Part shown: piece after piece, positions 32,840 to 42,324 of the stretch | Position numbering within the stretch: position 1 is the first letter of the stretch | Layout of the letters: each line of letters starts with the position of its first letter | Origin: Solirubrum koreensis | GTDB taxonomy: Bacteria > Bacteroidota > Bacteroidia > Cytophagales > Hymenobacteraceae | Assembly (NCBI RefSeq): GCF_039541855.1 | Contig: NZ_BAABHA010000010.1 | Coordinates: 186,001 to 250,000 of the forward strand | Reading direction: 5' to 3' | Length of the DNA stretch: 64,000 bases | The notes under the pieces: model-generated | Seen by the model: only the letters and a program-made list of their open reading frames with translations | Database searches by the model: none | What the model was told of the DNA's origin: nothing | Translations under genes and position numbers: made by a program

Positions 32840-32978
32840 GGGGTATCGGGTCTGGTTGAAAACCGTGTGAATTAAGGGCAAGTACGGGAAAATAACGAAG
32901 CCGTTCCGCGGGCGGCCGCATAACCTCCTGCTTATTCAGGCCGTTACTCCACAGTAAACTACACGCATTCTGCTGCAT

Positions 32979-34124
32979 ATGTTCGTTCCGTTTTCTTCCC
33001 GCTGGGCTGCGCTACTCGCCAGCGGCACGCTATCAGTGGCCTGCCAATCGAACCCTGAAACGCAAACACCGCCCGAGCGGGCCGCCACCGACCTACCCGC
33101 CATGGCGGCCGCCCCGGCTACCGACAGCGCGCAGCAACGCATAGGCACGCACCGGTTGCTGTTCGCCCTCGACAGCACCCACAATACGCCCGATGGCATG
33201 GCGCTGGCGCCCAACGGCAACATCATCCTGTCGGTGCCCAACCTAGCTGATAATAGCCATCCGGCTACGCTGGTGGAAATTGTGGGCGACTCCCTGCGGC
33301 CGTACCTGAGCAAGCTGCCCGTGGAGCCCAGCACCAAAAAGGCCGCGCCCATGGACCTGGCTTTCGGGCCCGATGGCCACTTGTACTACGCCGAAAACCA
33401 GTACGAAAACGACAAGAATTTTAAGTCGCGGCTGATGCGGGTGCGTATCAAAGACGGCAAGCCCGGCGCCGTGGAAACCGTAGCCGACAACTTCGCCCTG
33501 GCCAATGCCGTGCTCTGGAAAGGCAATACGCTGTACGTAACCGACAGCCAGTGGGACCTCGCCGATAACGACAAAGGCAGCGCTGTTCTGCGCTTTTCGC
33601 TGGACGAACTGAACAAAGGCGTGGTGCACCTGAAGCCCAAAACCATGGACCCGCACGTGCTGGCGTTTTTTACCACCAAAGTCAACGAAACCGGCCTCGA
33701 CAACGGCGCCGACGGCCTCGACTACGACAGCCAGGGCCGCCTGTACACCGGCTCCTTCGGCGACGGCACGCTCTACCGCCTCACCCTGAAATCCGATGGC
33801 AGCCTCGATAAGCAGGACGTGATTACGCCCAGCGGTAAGGCCATTCCCTGCGTCGACGGGCTGATTATTGACCGGAATACCGACAAGTTGTATCTGTGCA
33901 ACTCGCGAGAAAACGCCATTGAAATGGTGGACTTGAAAACCAACAGCGTAACTACTTTGGCCCAGAACGGCGACACCGACGGCGCCAACGGCCTGCTCGA
34001 TCAGCCCGCCGAAGTGCTCATGAAAGGCAACCGCCTCTACATTGCCAACTTCGACAAGCCCGATAAGAACTTCGTCAACACCAAGCACGATGCCCCGCAT
34101 ACGGTATCGGTCCTCGATTTATAG
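32979..34124 (+). CDS. SMP-30/NHL-like beta-propeller, probable lipoprotein
   Basis: A 381-residue exported protein. The N-terminal hydrophobic segment ends in a Cys (LLASGTLSVACQSNPE, C22), a lipobox. The mature chain is a six-bladed propeller, with repeated strands such as PDGMALAPNGNIILSVPNL, PMDLAFGPDGHLYYAENQYE, GLDYDSQGRLYTGSFGDGTLYRL and VDGLIIDRNTDKLYLCNSRENAIEMVDL. SMP-30 relatives include gluconolactonases and strictosidine-synthase-like proteins. Possible metal ligands exist, but I cannot assign a reaction. Confidence 0.82.
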   Translation: MFVPFSSRWAALLASGTLSVACQSNPETQTPPERAATDLPAMAAAPATDSAQQRIGTHRLLFALDSTHNTPDGMALAPNGNIILSVPNLADNSHPATLVEIVGDSLRPYLSKLPVEPSTKKAAPMDLAFGPDGHLYYAENQYENDKNFKSRLMRVRIKDGKPGAVETVADNFALANAVLWKGNTLYVTDSQWDLADNDKGSAVLRFSLDELNKGVVHLKPKTMDPHVLAFFTTKVNETGLDNGADGLDYDSQGRLYTGSFGDGTLYRLTLKSDGSLDKQDVITPSGKAIPCVDGLIIDRNTDKLYLCNSRENAIEMVDLKTNSVTTLAQNGDTDGANGLLDQPAEVLMKGNRLYIANFDKPDKNFVNTKHDAPHTVSVLDL

Positions 34125-34153
34125 GAGGAAGGGCTTTAGTCCCAAGTAAAATA

Positions 34154-34225
34154 GGCGAAGGGCCTTCAGCTGCTAGTGGGTATCGTTTTTACGATTGTCG
34201 TGCTAGCAGCTGAAGGCCCTTCGCC
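34154..34225. terminator. long inverted repeat between convergent genes
   Basis: A perfect 23-bp pair (34154-34176 and 34203-34225, core GGGCCTTCAGCTGCTAG) encloses a second small hairpin ATCGT-TTT-ACGAT. It lies between convergent genes, so a bidirectional terminator is likely, but no T-run follows on either strand. Confidence 0.7.
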
Positions 34226-34258
34226 GTGTTTAGGTAACGAGTACGGCAGTGCCCGACC

Positions 34259-36256
34259 TTACTGCTGAAACTCCCAGGCCGTGCGGTATGCGCCAATGTC
34301 CTCCACGTAGTTCACGAAGTCGCGGTAGAAGGGGTGCGAGCTGAGCGTGGCCGAGTCGCCGACCATGAGCAGCTTGCGGCGGGCCCGCGTCATGCCCACG
34401 TTCATGCGGCGCACATCGGAGAGGAAGCCGATGTCGGAGGCGGCGTTGGAGCGGGTGAGAGTAATGGCAATGATGTCGCGTTCCTGGCCTTGGAACGAGT
34501 CTACGGTGCCGATGCTGAGCTGACGCTTAATGAGCAAGTCGTTTAGTTCGGGAATGTCCTCCACGCGGTCTTTCAGGTGGTTGATCTGGGCCCGGTAGGG
34601 GGCAATAACCCCAATGCTGAGCGGTTGTTGCTCGTGGTCGTCGGCGTTGTAGTCTTGCAGCAGCTCCACGAGGCGGCGCAGCAGCAGGTCGGCTTCCTCG
34701 GGGTTGGCTACCGAAGGGCTGTCCAGAATACCCAACTCCTCGAAGCCACAACCGGCCGTGTCGATGAACTCCACGGCGCCGGGCTCGGGGGCGAAGCGCA
34801 CGTCGTAGGCGTGCAGGTCGGCGCGGCGCACGCGCTCATCGGCCTGCAGGCGGCCGCCGTAAAACTGATCGGAGGAGAAGCGCATGATGTCCTCGTGCAT
34901 GCGGTATTGCACTTCCAGCATCCGGGCCGTTTCGGGCTGACGCGTAATGCACTTCTCGAACAGCGTTTCGCGCAGGCCCTGGGCAGCGGCTTTGTCGCTT
35001 TTCACGGTGGGCGGCAGCTGGCAATGGTCGCCGGCCAGCACCACGCGCTCGGTTTTGGTGATGGGAATCCAGCAGCCCGGTTCTAGAGCCTGCGCGGCTT
35101 CGTCGATGAACACCGTTTCGTAAGTAAGGTGCCGAATGGCGCGGTTGGCGGCGCCCACCAGCGTGCAGGTAATTACCTGCACTTTCTCCAGCAGGTCTTC
35201 GGTAATGTACTTTTCCAGCTGATCGGATTCCTGAATCAGCTGATGCGCCTGCTCCTTCAGGTGTTGGCGCTGCTGCCGCTCTTCCCAGCCGTAATTGCGC
35301 TTGTATTGGCCGGCCTGCTGGCGGTATTGCTCGGCCGTTTGGCGCAGGCTGCGCATCTCGGCGTAGTGCTTGTGGGTCATGATCTGCGCGTCGAGCGTGT
35401 GCTCGAGCAGCAAATCCGACACGCGCGAGGGGTTGCCCATGCGAATCACGTTCACCCCGCGCTCGGCCAGCTTTTCGGTGAGCAAATCCACGGCCGTATT
35501 GCTCGGGGCGCACACCAGCACGCGCCGCTCCCGCCGAATGGTTTCCAGAATGGCCTGCACCAGCGTGGTGGTTTTGCCGGTGCCGGGCGGGCCGTGAATA
35601 ATGGCCACGTCCTTGGCAGCCATAACGTGCTGCACGGCGGCGGTTTGCGAGGCGTTCAGCGGGTTGGGGTAGTACAGCTTCTCGGTTTGCTCCGCCGATT
35701 TGTACTCGGCGGGGCGGTGGCCCAGCAGGGTGTCGCGCAGCTCGGCGAGGCGGCCGTAGGCGCCCTGGACCTTTTGCAGGGCCAGCTCCATTTCGCGGTA
35801 GCTCACCTCGTCGAAGGTCAGATCGAGGCCCAACTTGCCGCCTTCGTCAATCCAGTCCGGGAGGTCTTCCTTGTTGGTGGCGAGCGTGATTTTGTTGCGC
35901 CGCACGCTGGTTACCACACCTTGCAGGGTGGGCTTATCGGTGCCGGAGCGGCCGGGCACGTTGCCGAACAGAGCGGCGTTTTTGCCCACCTGAAACAAGT
36001 GCAACTGCTGGCTCTGGCCGGCGGGGCGTTCCAGCTCCAGCACCATCTTGCCGCCAAAGCCGATGTCTTCCTTGCTGATTTTAACGGGGTACCAGCTCAG
36101 GCCGCGGTGTACACGCTCGGCAATGGTGCTTTTGGCGTTCCGGATGCGGTATTGCTCCAGGTCTTCCTGCTGCTCCACGCGTAGCAAACCTGCTACACGC
36201 TTCAGCTCGTCGTAAACGGATTCGAGGGCGGGGGTATTGGGGGTAGCTTCAGCCAA
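34259..36256 (-). CDS. superfamily 1B DNA/RNA helicase, SMUBP2/UPF1-like
   Basis: A 665-residue ATP-dependent helicase of the IGHMBP2/Dna2 type. It has an N-terminal beta-barrel region (to about 170, with GVVTSVRRNKITLATN), then Walker A GPPGTGKTTT (about 219-228), Walker B VFIDEAAQALEP (about 382), GDHCQLPPTV and MLEVQYRMHEDIMRFSS. Domain 2A follows with VIAPYRAQINHLK, IGTVDSFQGQERDIIAITLTRSN and MNVGMTRARRKLLMVGD. All helicase motifs are intact. Direction and substrate are not known from sequence. It ends at the long inverted repeat. Confidence 0.93.
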   Translation of the reverse strand: MAEATPNTPALESVYDELKRVAGLLRVEQQEDLEQYRIRNAKSTIAERVHRGLSWYPVKISKEDIGFGGKMVLELERPAGQSQQLHLFQVGKNAALFGNVPGRSGTDKPTLQGVVTSVRRNKITLATNKEDLPDWIDEGGKLGLDLTFDEVSYREMELALQKVQGAYGRLAELRDTLLGHRPAEYKSAEQTEKLYYPNPLNASQTAAVQHVMAAKDVAIIHGPPGTGKTTTLVQAILETIRRERRVLVCAPSNTAVDLLTEKLAERGVNVIRMGNPSRVSDLLLEHTLDAQIMTHKHYAEMRSLRQTAEQYRQQAGQYKRNYGWEERQQRQHLKEQAHQLIQESDQLEKYITEDLLEKVQVITCTLVGAANRAIRHLTYETVFIDEAAQALEPGCWIPITKTERVVLAGDHCQLPPTVKSDKAAAQGLRETLFEKCITRQPETARMLEVQYRMHEDIMRFSSDQFYGGRLQADERVRRADLHAYDVRFAPEPGAVEFIDTAGCGFEELGILDSPSVANPEEADLLLRRLVELLQDYNADDHEQQPLSIGVIAPYRAQINHLKDRVEDIPELNDLLIKRQLSIGTVDSFQGQERDIIAITLTRSNAASDIGFLSDVRRMNVGMTRARRKLLMVGDSATLSSHPFYRDFVNYVEDIGAYRTAWEFQQ

Positions 36257-36356
36257 GCTTGTATTCTGAATTGCGAAAAAGTAGACCAGGTCAACAAGCG
36301 TTGAACGGCAAACGTGCGGACGAAGGTCGAGTGGAAAGGGGGAATGCGTGGCGCTA

Positions 36357-36716
36357 CTACCTCGCAGCGACGGTGTGAACGTAGCCAGTCAACAGATCCA
36401 TGTCGCGAAAGACAGGGCCTACCAAGGCCAAGAAGCCCTGTAATGCCCTGTCGCTGTCTACATGCATGTTCAGCATGTATTCTTCCTCGTCAAAGTCCAT
36501 GTGGTCGAATAAGTTTGGGCTATTTTCTTCGATGATTAGCGCGACTACATCAACCAGCGAAATCAATCCTTCCGAGGAACAGCCATCAAACAGCATTTTA
36601 TAGCTTGAAAGATTTGGATCCGCAAAATCGGCAGCTATCCGGTACATCTGTTCAGGTGAGCTGTAAGAAGCTCCATCAACAAACGTGACGCTGAAAGGAA
36701 AAGAATCTATGTTCAT
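36357..36716 (-). CDS. small acidic protein, possibly Imm51-like
   Basis: A 119-residue acidic protein, MNIDSFPFSVTFVDGASYSSPEQ.... The C-terminal half (VVALIIEENSPNLFDHMDFDEEEYMLNMHVDSDRALQGFLALVGPVFRD) resembles what I recall of the Imm51 immunity family (FDPEA-type motif followed by an amphipathic helix), but this is uncertain. Its G+C is low (27 of 60 in 36541-36600) compared with neighbours, suggesting transfer. No toxin gene is next to it. Confidence 0.65.
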   Translation of the reverse strand: MNIDSFPFSVTFVDGASYSSPEQMYRIAADFADPNLSSYKMLFDGCSSEGLISLVDVVALIIEENSPNLFDHMDFDEEEYMLNMHVDSDRALQGFLALVGPVFRDMDLLTGYVHTVAAR

Positions 36717-36758
36717 AAGCTAAGCGGTAAAAATGGGGCTTCCCCTTGACAAGGTGAA

Positions 36759-37880
36759 TTAGGTCCTAGTTACCACATTAGTCACGTCCCGCCCCTGAAT
36801 AGCGGCGGCCATTAGCTCCGGAAACTTATCCGGCGTACAAGCGAAGCTCGGAATGCCCAGGGCCGCCAGTTTCTCGGCTACGCTGCGGTCGAAGCTGGGC
36901 GCGCCTTCGTCGCTAAGCGCCAGCAGCACCACCAGGGTAACGCCTGCGGCTTTCAGGGCGGCGGCGCGCTTGATCATTTCGGTGGGGTTGCCGCCTTCGT
37001 ACAAGTCGCTGATGAGGATCAGAACGGTATCGGTGGGGCGGGTAATGAGCTGCTGGCAGTAGGTGAGGGCGCGGTTGATATCGGTGCCGCCGCCGAGCTG
37101 CACGCCGAAAAGCAGGTCCACGGGGTCCTGCAAATCCTGGGTGAGGTCGGCCACGGCGGTATCGAACACCACCATGTGCGTGCGCACGGCCCTGATGGAC
37201 GCCAGCACGGCCCCAAACACGCCCGCATACACCACCGAGGCCGCCATAGAGCCGCTTTGGTCCACGCACAGCACCACTTCCTTGAGCGCCTGCCCGCGCC
37301 GGCCGTACCCAATGAGCTTTTCGGGCACAATGGTGCGGTGCGTGGGCTGGTAATGCTTCAGGTTCACCCGAATGGTAGCCGGCCAGTTGATTTCGCGGTA
37401 GCGCGGGCGCGGGTTGCGCACGGCGCGGCTCAGGGCGCCCTGCACGGCCTGGCGCAAGGGGTTGGCGAGGCGCTGCTCCAGGTCGCGTACCACACGCTGC
37501 ACCACTTCGCGGGCTGTGCTGCGGGCCTTGGCCGGCATCACGCGGCCCAGCGACATGAGCAGGCCCACCAAGTGCACGTCGGGCTGCACCGAGCGCAGAA
37601 TTTCCGGTTCCAGCAGCAGCTCGTTTAGACCTAGGCGCTCCATGGCGTCTTTCTGCATCACGGCCACCACCGACGACGGAAAATACTCCCGAATGTCGCC
37701 CAGCCAGCGCGACACGCGCGGCGCCGACGCGCCTAGGTTGCCGCGGCGGTCGGTGGAATTGCCTTCGTAGAGGGCCGTTAGCACATCGTCCATGCGGCCG
37801 TAATCGGGCGGGAGGGGAACGGTATTGGCCTCATCGGCGGCGGAGCCGAGGACGAGTTTCCAGCGGACGGCGTTGCTCAT
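36759..37880 (-). CDS. VWA-domain protein (CoxE-like), partner of the MoxR system
   Basis: A 373-residue cytoplasmic protein. The N-terminal helical half (about 1-190) precedes a von Willebrand A domain with an intact MIDAS: DQSGSM (207-212), T in GGGTDINRA and D in ILISDLYEGG. Such CoxE-type VWA proteins work with MoxR AAA+ ATPases to insert metals or remodel partners. MoxR, DUF5691 and SWIM genes are at 57392-61448 and DUF5682 at 49407, all on the same strand. In other genomes, from memory, these are direct neighbours. Here the VWA gene stands apart, 72 bases after a sensor kinase gene. Confidence 0.9.
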   Translation of the reverse strand: MSNAVRWKLVLGSAADEANTVPLPPDYGRMDDVLTALYEGNSTDRRGNLGASAPRVSRWLGDIREYFPSSVVAVMQKDAMERLGLNELLLEPEILRSVQPDVHLVGLLMSLGRVMPAKARSTAREVVQRVVRDLEQRLANPLRQAVQGALSRAVRNPRPRYREINWPATIRVNLKHYQPTHRTIVPEKLIGYGRRGQALKEVVLCVDQSGSMAASVVYAGVFGAVLASIRAVRTHMVVFDTAVADLTQDLQDPVDLLFGVQLGGGTDINRALTYCQQLITRPTDTVLILISDLYEGGNPTEMIKRAAALKAAGVTLVVLLALSDEGAPSFDRSVAEKLAALGIPSFACTPDKFPELMAAAIQGRDVTNVVTRT

Positions 37881-37952
37881 GGGCAGTAGGTACGGCAGGG
37901 CTTTCGGTGCAAGCTACGGGAGGCCGGACGTTAACAGCCGGCTTCCGCCGGC

Positions 37953-40199
37953 TTAGCCGCGCTGTTCGGCCAATGTGATGATGAACTCGGTGAATTCGCC
38001 CTCCCGGGTTTCGGCGCGCAGGGTGCCGCCGTGGCCCTTGGTCACAATTTCGTAGCTCATGGATAAGCCCAGGCCGGTGCCTTCGCCCGCGGCTTTGGTC
38101 GTGAAAAAGGGGAGGAAAATCTGCTCCCGAATCGACTCCGGAATACCCAAGCCGTTGTCGTGCACCCGAATTTCCACGGCTTCGGCCAACTGACGCGTGC
38201 TCACGCGTACGGCGGGCGTGTAATCCTGCTCGGCTACTTGTACACGCTGCCCCACGGCCTGAAAGGCGTTGGTCATTAGGTTGACCAGCACGCGGCCTAG
38301 GTCCTGGGGAATGAGGCTGACGCTGGGCAAGTTGGGGTCGAGGTCGAGGGTAAAGGAAGGGGCCGAAACGGCGTTTTTCGTTTGAAACGGCTCGTAAGCT
38401 AGGCGGGCGTGTTCGGTAACCAACTGGTTGAGGTCGGTGTGCTGGCGGCGGTCGGTGCCGGTGCGGGCATGTTCCAGCATGTCTTTGATAATGGACGAGG
38501 CCCGCAAGCCATGCTGACTGATTTCCTGCAGGTTTTGCTTGAGGCCCGCCAGTATTTGCTGCTCCAAGCCCCCGCGAGCCGTGCCATTGCCGGGTCGCTG
38601 CATGTCGTCGAGCATGGTGGAGCTGACTTCGGCGAATCGCTTCATAAAGTTGAGCGGGTTTTGCAGCTCGTGGGCAATGCCAGCCGATACCTCGCCCACA
38701 AACGCCCACTTTTCAGCGGCCACCAGCTGGGTTTGGGTTTGACGCAGTTGCTCCAGGGTTCGTTTGTTGACGCGCAACTGCCGGTACAGCACCACGCCCA
38801 AGCCCGACATCATGGCCACCACAAACAGCACGCCGCCCAGCATAAAGCTGCGCTGCCGCAGCCGCAAGGTTTGAAAGGCGTTGGCGTGTTTCAGGTCCGC
38901 AATTTTGGCGTTTTGCGAGTTTTCCAGCCGTTCACCTTCGTACTGGGCAATGTTAAAGCTGGCGTGGGCCGCATTCATGGAATCCACCAGGGCCAGGTAG
39001 GTGCGGGTGTAGCGCAGTCCCTTTTCGGGTTGCTTCTGCGCGTCGTAAAACCGAATGAGCTGCTGGAGCAGGTGGGGGCGCAGCATGTTGAACTTACTGG
39101 TGGTGGCCTTGCGGTAGGCCATTAACCACCGCTGCTCGGCGCGGGCGTAGTCGCCACGCGCTAAGTAATAACGCGCCCAGGTATCGTCCAGCACAAACTC
39201 GCCAGGCCGTCCCGATATGGGCAGTTGCATAGAATCGGCCAGGAATTGGGCTCGGGTAAGCAGCTGGCGGGCTTGGTCCAGTTGCTGCATTTTGATGAGC
39301 ACCGCGCTTTTCTGCACCAGTCCGTAAGCCGTGTACAAGGCCCGGTCGGCGGAGTCGCGCCGGGCAGCCTGCAGGGCTTGGTTGGCAAAGCTCAGGGCCT
39401 GGGGAAGCTGGTTTTCCTGCAGGTACAGCCTCGACAAGGCCTGCAGGGTGTAAAAGCGGCGCAGCCCTTCCAGCTTGTATTTATTTTCCAGCGCCACGGC
39501 CTGGTGCAGGTAATGCAGGGCTTTGCGGGTGTTGCCCCAATCGGCGTAGGCCGAGCCGGCCACCATCAGCTCGTTGCTGTAGAGCATGCGGTCGAAGTGC
39601 TTGAACAGGTCGGCGGCGTGCAGGTAGTTGCTGATGGCTTGGTTATAGTTGCCCATGTGGCGGTACGAGCCGGCCAGCACCAGGTAGCAGGCGGCCTCGT
39701 TCTGCATGGGACCGTGCACGCGGTAGAACTCCAGCTTCTGCTTGAAGTAGGCCAACCGCTCCTCCGACTGCTTGAGCCGGTTGTAAAGCGGCGCTAAATC
39801 AATGAGCAGGCGTGGAATGGGACGGCGGGTTTCGTCAAACAACTCAACCGCTTGCTGCAGCAGCTGCATGGCCTGAGCGTCGTCGGTGGCGTTTACCCAG
39901 AACTGCACGCCGCGGCGCAGCAGGCGGTACGGCCGGTCGTCGAAACGCTGCAGTTCCTGGTTGAGCACCACCAGCCGGTCGAGAAAGGGCAGGGCTTCTT
40001 CGCGGCGGCGCGCCTCGGTTAGCTCCGTTACATCCAGCAGGTGCACAAGGGTGCGCAGCTCGGCCGTATCCGACTGCTGCCGCGGCAGCACGCGGCGCAG
40101 CGAGTCGTAATCGGCGTTCCAGTAGCCTCCGGCCCATACGTGCTGACTAAGCAACAGGGCGAGCAGCAGTAATGAGGTGCGGAGTGCGGCAGAAAGCAC
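37953..40199 (-). CDS. TPR-containing sensor histidine kinase
   Basis: A 748-residue membrane kinase. I set the start at GTG 40199 because it gives a signal sequence (MLSAALRTSLLLLALLLSQH, VWAG); the frame is open far upstream but that part overlaps the transporter gene. A periplasmic region of about eight TPR-like helical repeats (30-430) precedes one membrane helix (about 451-473), a coiled coil and the kinase core. The H-box is HELQNPLN (His510), the N-box NLMTNAFQAV, then VHDNGLGIPESI and GEGTGLGLSMS. The layout is common in Bacteroidota. No response regulator is adjacent, so the phosphate acceptor is unknown. Confidence 0.9.
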   Translation of the reverse strand: MLSAALRTSLLLLALLLSQHVWAGGYWNADYDSLRRVLPRQQSDTAELRTLVHLLDVTELTEARRREEALPFLDRLVVLNQELQRFDDRPYRLLRRGVQFWVNATDDAQAMQLLQQAVELFDETRRPIPRLLIDLAPLYNRLKQSEERLAYFKQKLEFYRVHGPMQNEAACYLVLAGSYRHMGNYNQAISNYLHAADLFKHFDRMLYSNELMVAGSAYADWGNTRKALHYLHQAVALENKYKLEGLRRFYTLQALSRLYLQENQLPQALSFANQALQAARRDSADRALYTAYGLVQKSAVLIKMQQLDQARQLLTRAQFLADSMQLPISGRPGEFVLDDTWARYYLARGDYARAEQRWLMAYRKATTSKFNMLRPHLLQQLIRFYDAQKQPEKGLRYTRTYLALVDSMNAAHASFNIAQYEGERLENSQNAKIADLKHANAFQTLRLRQRSFMLGGVLFVVAMMSGLGVVLYRQLRVNKRTLEQLRQTQTQLVAAEKWAFVGEVSAGIAHELQNPLNFMKRFAEVSSTMLDDMQRPGNGTARGGLEQQILAGLKQNLQEISQHGLRASSIIKDMLEHARTGTDRRQHTDLNQLVTEHARLAYEPFQTKNAVSAPSFTLDLDPNLPSVSLIPQDLGRVLVNLMTNAFQAVGQRVQVAEQDYTPAVRVSTRQLAEAVEIRVHDNGLGIPESIREQIFLPFFTTKAAGEGTGLGLSMSYEIVTKGHGGTLRAETREGEFTEFIITLAEQRG

Positions 40200-40270
40200 A
40201 AGTAACTGAATAAAGCGGTGTGAGGCCGGCAAGCCGGATGCCAGGTAATAGAATGCGGAGCAGCGGGTAT

Positions 40271-40278
40271 CAAAAATA
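40271..40278 (-). promoter_or_regulatory. candidate -7 box of the sensor kinase gene
   Basis: The minus strand reads TATTTTTG, a full match to TAnnTTTG, with TTG 16 bases upstream as a possible -33 element. It is about 70 bases before the GTG at 40199, supporting that start. Confidence 0.45.
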
Positions 40279-40351
40279 CGGGAATACCAGCAGTCAATTG
40301 CTGTCGGGCAAAACGAATTGTCCCATTTTGGGATGGGGTGCCGTTCAGGCT

Positions 40352-41542
40352 TTACCCAAGCAGGCCGCGCAGCTGATCCAGCAGTACCGAGCCGCTCATG
40401 TAAGCCATAACCAGCACCACCAGCAGGCCAAATACCCCCAGCCACAGCGGGTGCCGGTAGCTGCCCACTATTTCCTTCCGAAAGGCCGCAACAAGTAAGG
40501 TGCCCAGGGTAATGGGGAGAATGAAGCCGTTGATGGCGCCGGCCCACACCAGCAGGCGTACCGGCTTGCCCACCGTCACAAACACCAGCGTAGAAACCAC
40601 GATGAATCCGATGATATAGCGGTTTTCCGGGGATGCCACGCTGGGCACCAGGGACTTCAGAAACGAAATAGACGTGTAAGCCGAGCCGATGATGGACGTG
40701 ACGGCCGCCGCGAACATTACCACCCCGAACAGCTTGTAGCCCAGCTGCCCGGCCGCCTGCTGAAACACCGAGGCCGGCGGGTTGGCCGCATCCAGCGCAA
40801 GGCCCTTGCTCACCACGCCCAGCGTGGCCAGAAACAGCAGCACCCGAATCAGCGACGCCACCGACACGCCCATAACGGCGCTTTGCGTTACCTGCGGCAG
40901 CGCGGCCGGGCCTTTCACGCCCGCATCGAGCAAGCGGTGCCCGCCCGAAAACGTGATGTAGCCGCCCACAGTGCCGCCCACCAGGGTTACAATCGACACA
41001 AAATCGATGGTGGCGGGGGCCACCGTGCGCAGGGCGGCTTCGGCCACCGGGGGATGGGTAGTAAAGGCCACGTAGAGGATAATCAGAATCATGACCAGGC
41101 CCATAAGCTGCGCGAAACGGTCCATAACCGGGCCGGCCTCGCGTACCAGAAATACTGCCACGGATAAGCCCGCCGCCAGCACCGCGCACAGGGTAACCGG
41201 CAGGCCGGTTAGCACCTCCAGCCCCAGTCCGGCCCCGCCCACATTACCGATGTTAAAGGCCAGGCCTCCCAGCACAATCAGCACCGAAATAAAACCGCCC
41301 AGGCCCGGCAGCACCTTGTCGGCAATGTCCGGTGCCCGCATTTCCGACACGGCAATAACCCGCCAGATGGTGAGCTGCACGCCGATGTCGATGATGATGG
41401 ACGTGAGAATGACGAAGCCGAAGCTGGCCCCCAACGACTGCGTGAAAACCGTGGTTTGGGTAAGAAAACCCGGCCCCACGGCCGAGGTGGCCATGAGAAA
41501 CGCGGCGCCCAGCAGCACGCCCCAGTTGCGTACCGGCTTCAT
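40352..41542 (-). CDS. Nramp-family transporter of the 5-oxoprolinase operon
   Basis: A 396-residue membrane protein with about 11 helices and the Nramp/LeuT fold outline, starting MKPVRNWGVLLGAAFLMATSAVGPGFLTQTTVFTQS. In metal-transporting Nramps helix 1 has DPGN and helix 6 has a MPH motif. Here the matching parts read GPGF and TVGGYITFSGG, so the metal ligands are missing. The start overlaps the pxpA stop (ATGA). Its place after pxpBCA suggests it carries 5-oxoproline or a related compound rather than a metal. Confidence 0.85.
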   Translation of the reverse strand: MKPVRNWGVLLGAAFLMATSAVGPGFLTQTTVFTQSLGASFGFVILTSIIIDIGVQLTIWRVIAVSEMRAPDIADKVLPGLGGFISVLIVLGGLAFNIGNVGGAGLGLEVLTGLPVTLCAVLAAGLSVAVFLVREAGPVMDRFAQLMGLVMILIILYVAFTTHPPVAEAALRTVAPATIDFVSIVTLVGGTVGGYITFSGGHRLLDAGVKGPAALPQVTQSAVMGVSVASLIRVLLFLATLGVVSKGLALDAANPPASVFQQAAGQLGYKLFGVVMFAAAVTSIIGSAYTSISFLKSLVPSVASPENRYIIGFIVVSTLVFVTVGKPVRLLVWAGAINGFILPITLGTLLVAAFRKEIVGSYRHPLWLGVFGLLVVLVMAYMSGSVLLDQLRGLLG

Positions 41543-42324
41543 AGCGCGGCGCGGTGTTGCGGTCCGGCCTGAACGGCAATGCCTTCGTGGTGCAGCGTCG
41601 CCCGGATTTCGCGGGCAAACTCCAGCGCGTGGGCGCCGTCGCCGTGAATGCACACGGTATCGGCCCGAATGGCTACGTCGGTGCCGGACAGGGCGCGCAC
41701 CTGGCCTTCTTTCACCATGCGCACTACCTGGGCAATGGCTTCGGCGGGGTCGGTAAGCAGGGCATTGGGTTGGTTTCGGGGCGTGAGCGTGCCGTCGGGT
41801 TGGTAGCTGCGGTCGGCAAAAACTTCGTTGGCGGTGGCCAGTCCTAGCTTTTGCGCGGCCTGAATTAGCTCACTGCCGGCCAGGCCGTAGAGGCAGGCTT
41901 CGGGTTGTGTGCGGTACACGGCTTCGGCAATGGCCTCGGCCAGAGCGGCGCTGGTGGCGGCCATGTTGTAAAGCGCGCCGTGGGCCTTCACGTGGTGCAA
42001 CTGGCCGCCTTCAGCCCGCACGAAAGCGGCCAACGCGCCAATCTGGTACACTACCATGTCGTAGGCCTCTTCGGGTGAAAGAGCCATGTTGCGGCGGCCA
42101 AAACCCACCAGATCGGGTAGGCCGGGATGGGCGCCGATGGCGACGTTGTGCCGCAGGGCCAGGCGCACGGTGCGCTTCATTACGGCCGGGTCGCCGGCGT
42201 GGAAACCACAGGCAATATTGGCCGAGGTTACGAAGGGTAGAATGGCTTCGTCGTGGCCCAGGGTGTAGGCGCCGAAGCTTTCCCCCATGTCACAGTTTAA
42301 ATCGACGCGGTGGGTTGGGGTCAT
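41539..42324 (-). CDS. pxpA: 5-oxoprolinase subunit A
   Basis: A 261-residue LamB/YcsF family subunit of the PxpABC 5-oxoprolinase, which opens 5-oxoproline (pyroglutamate) to glutamate with ATP. The hallmark N-terminus DLNCDMGESFGAYTLGHDEAILPFVTSANIACGFHAGDP is present, with VAIGAHPGLPDLVGFGRR, VKAHGALYN, EVFADRSYQPDGTL and VCIHGDG. The open frame extends far upstream over pxpC; the true start overlaps the pxpC stop by one base (TGATG). Confidence 0.96.
   Translation of the reverse strand: MTPTHRVDLNCDMGESFGAYTLGHDEAILPFVTSANIACGFHAGDPAVMKRTVRLALRHNVAIGAHPGLPDLVGFGRRNMALSPEEAYDMVVYQIGALAAFVRAEGGQLHHVKAHGALYNMAATSAALAEAIAEAVYRTQPEACLYGLAGSELIQAAQKLGLATANEVFADRSYQPDGTLTPRNQPNALLTDPAEAIAQVVRMVKEGQVRALSGTDVAIRADTVCIHGDGAHALEFAREIRATLHHEGIAVQAGPQHRAAL

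Noticed and set aside
40200..41189. N-terminal 330 residues of the long frame that includes the sensor kinase
   Set aside because: They read antisense-like, Gly/Arg-rich sequence across the transporter gene; the kinase begins naturally with a signal peptide at 40199 behind a promoter box.
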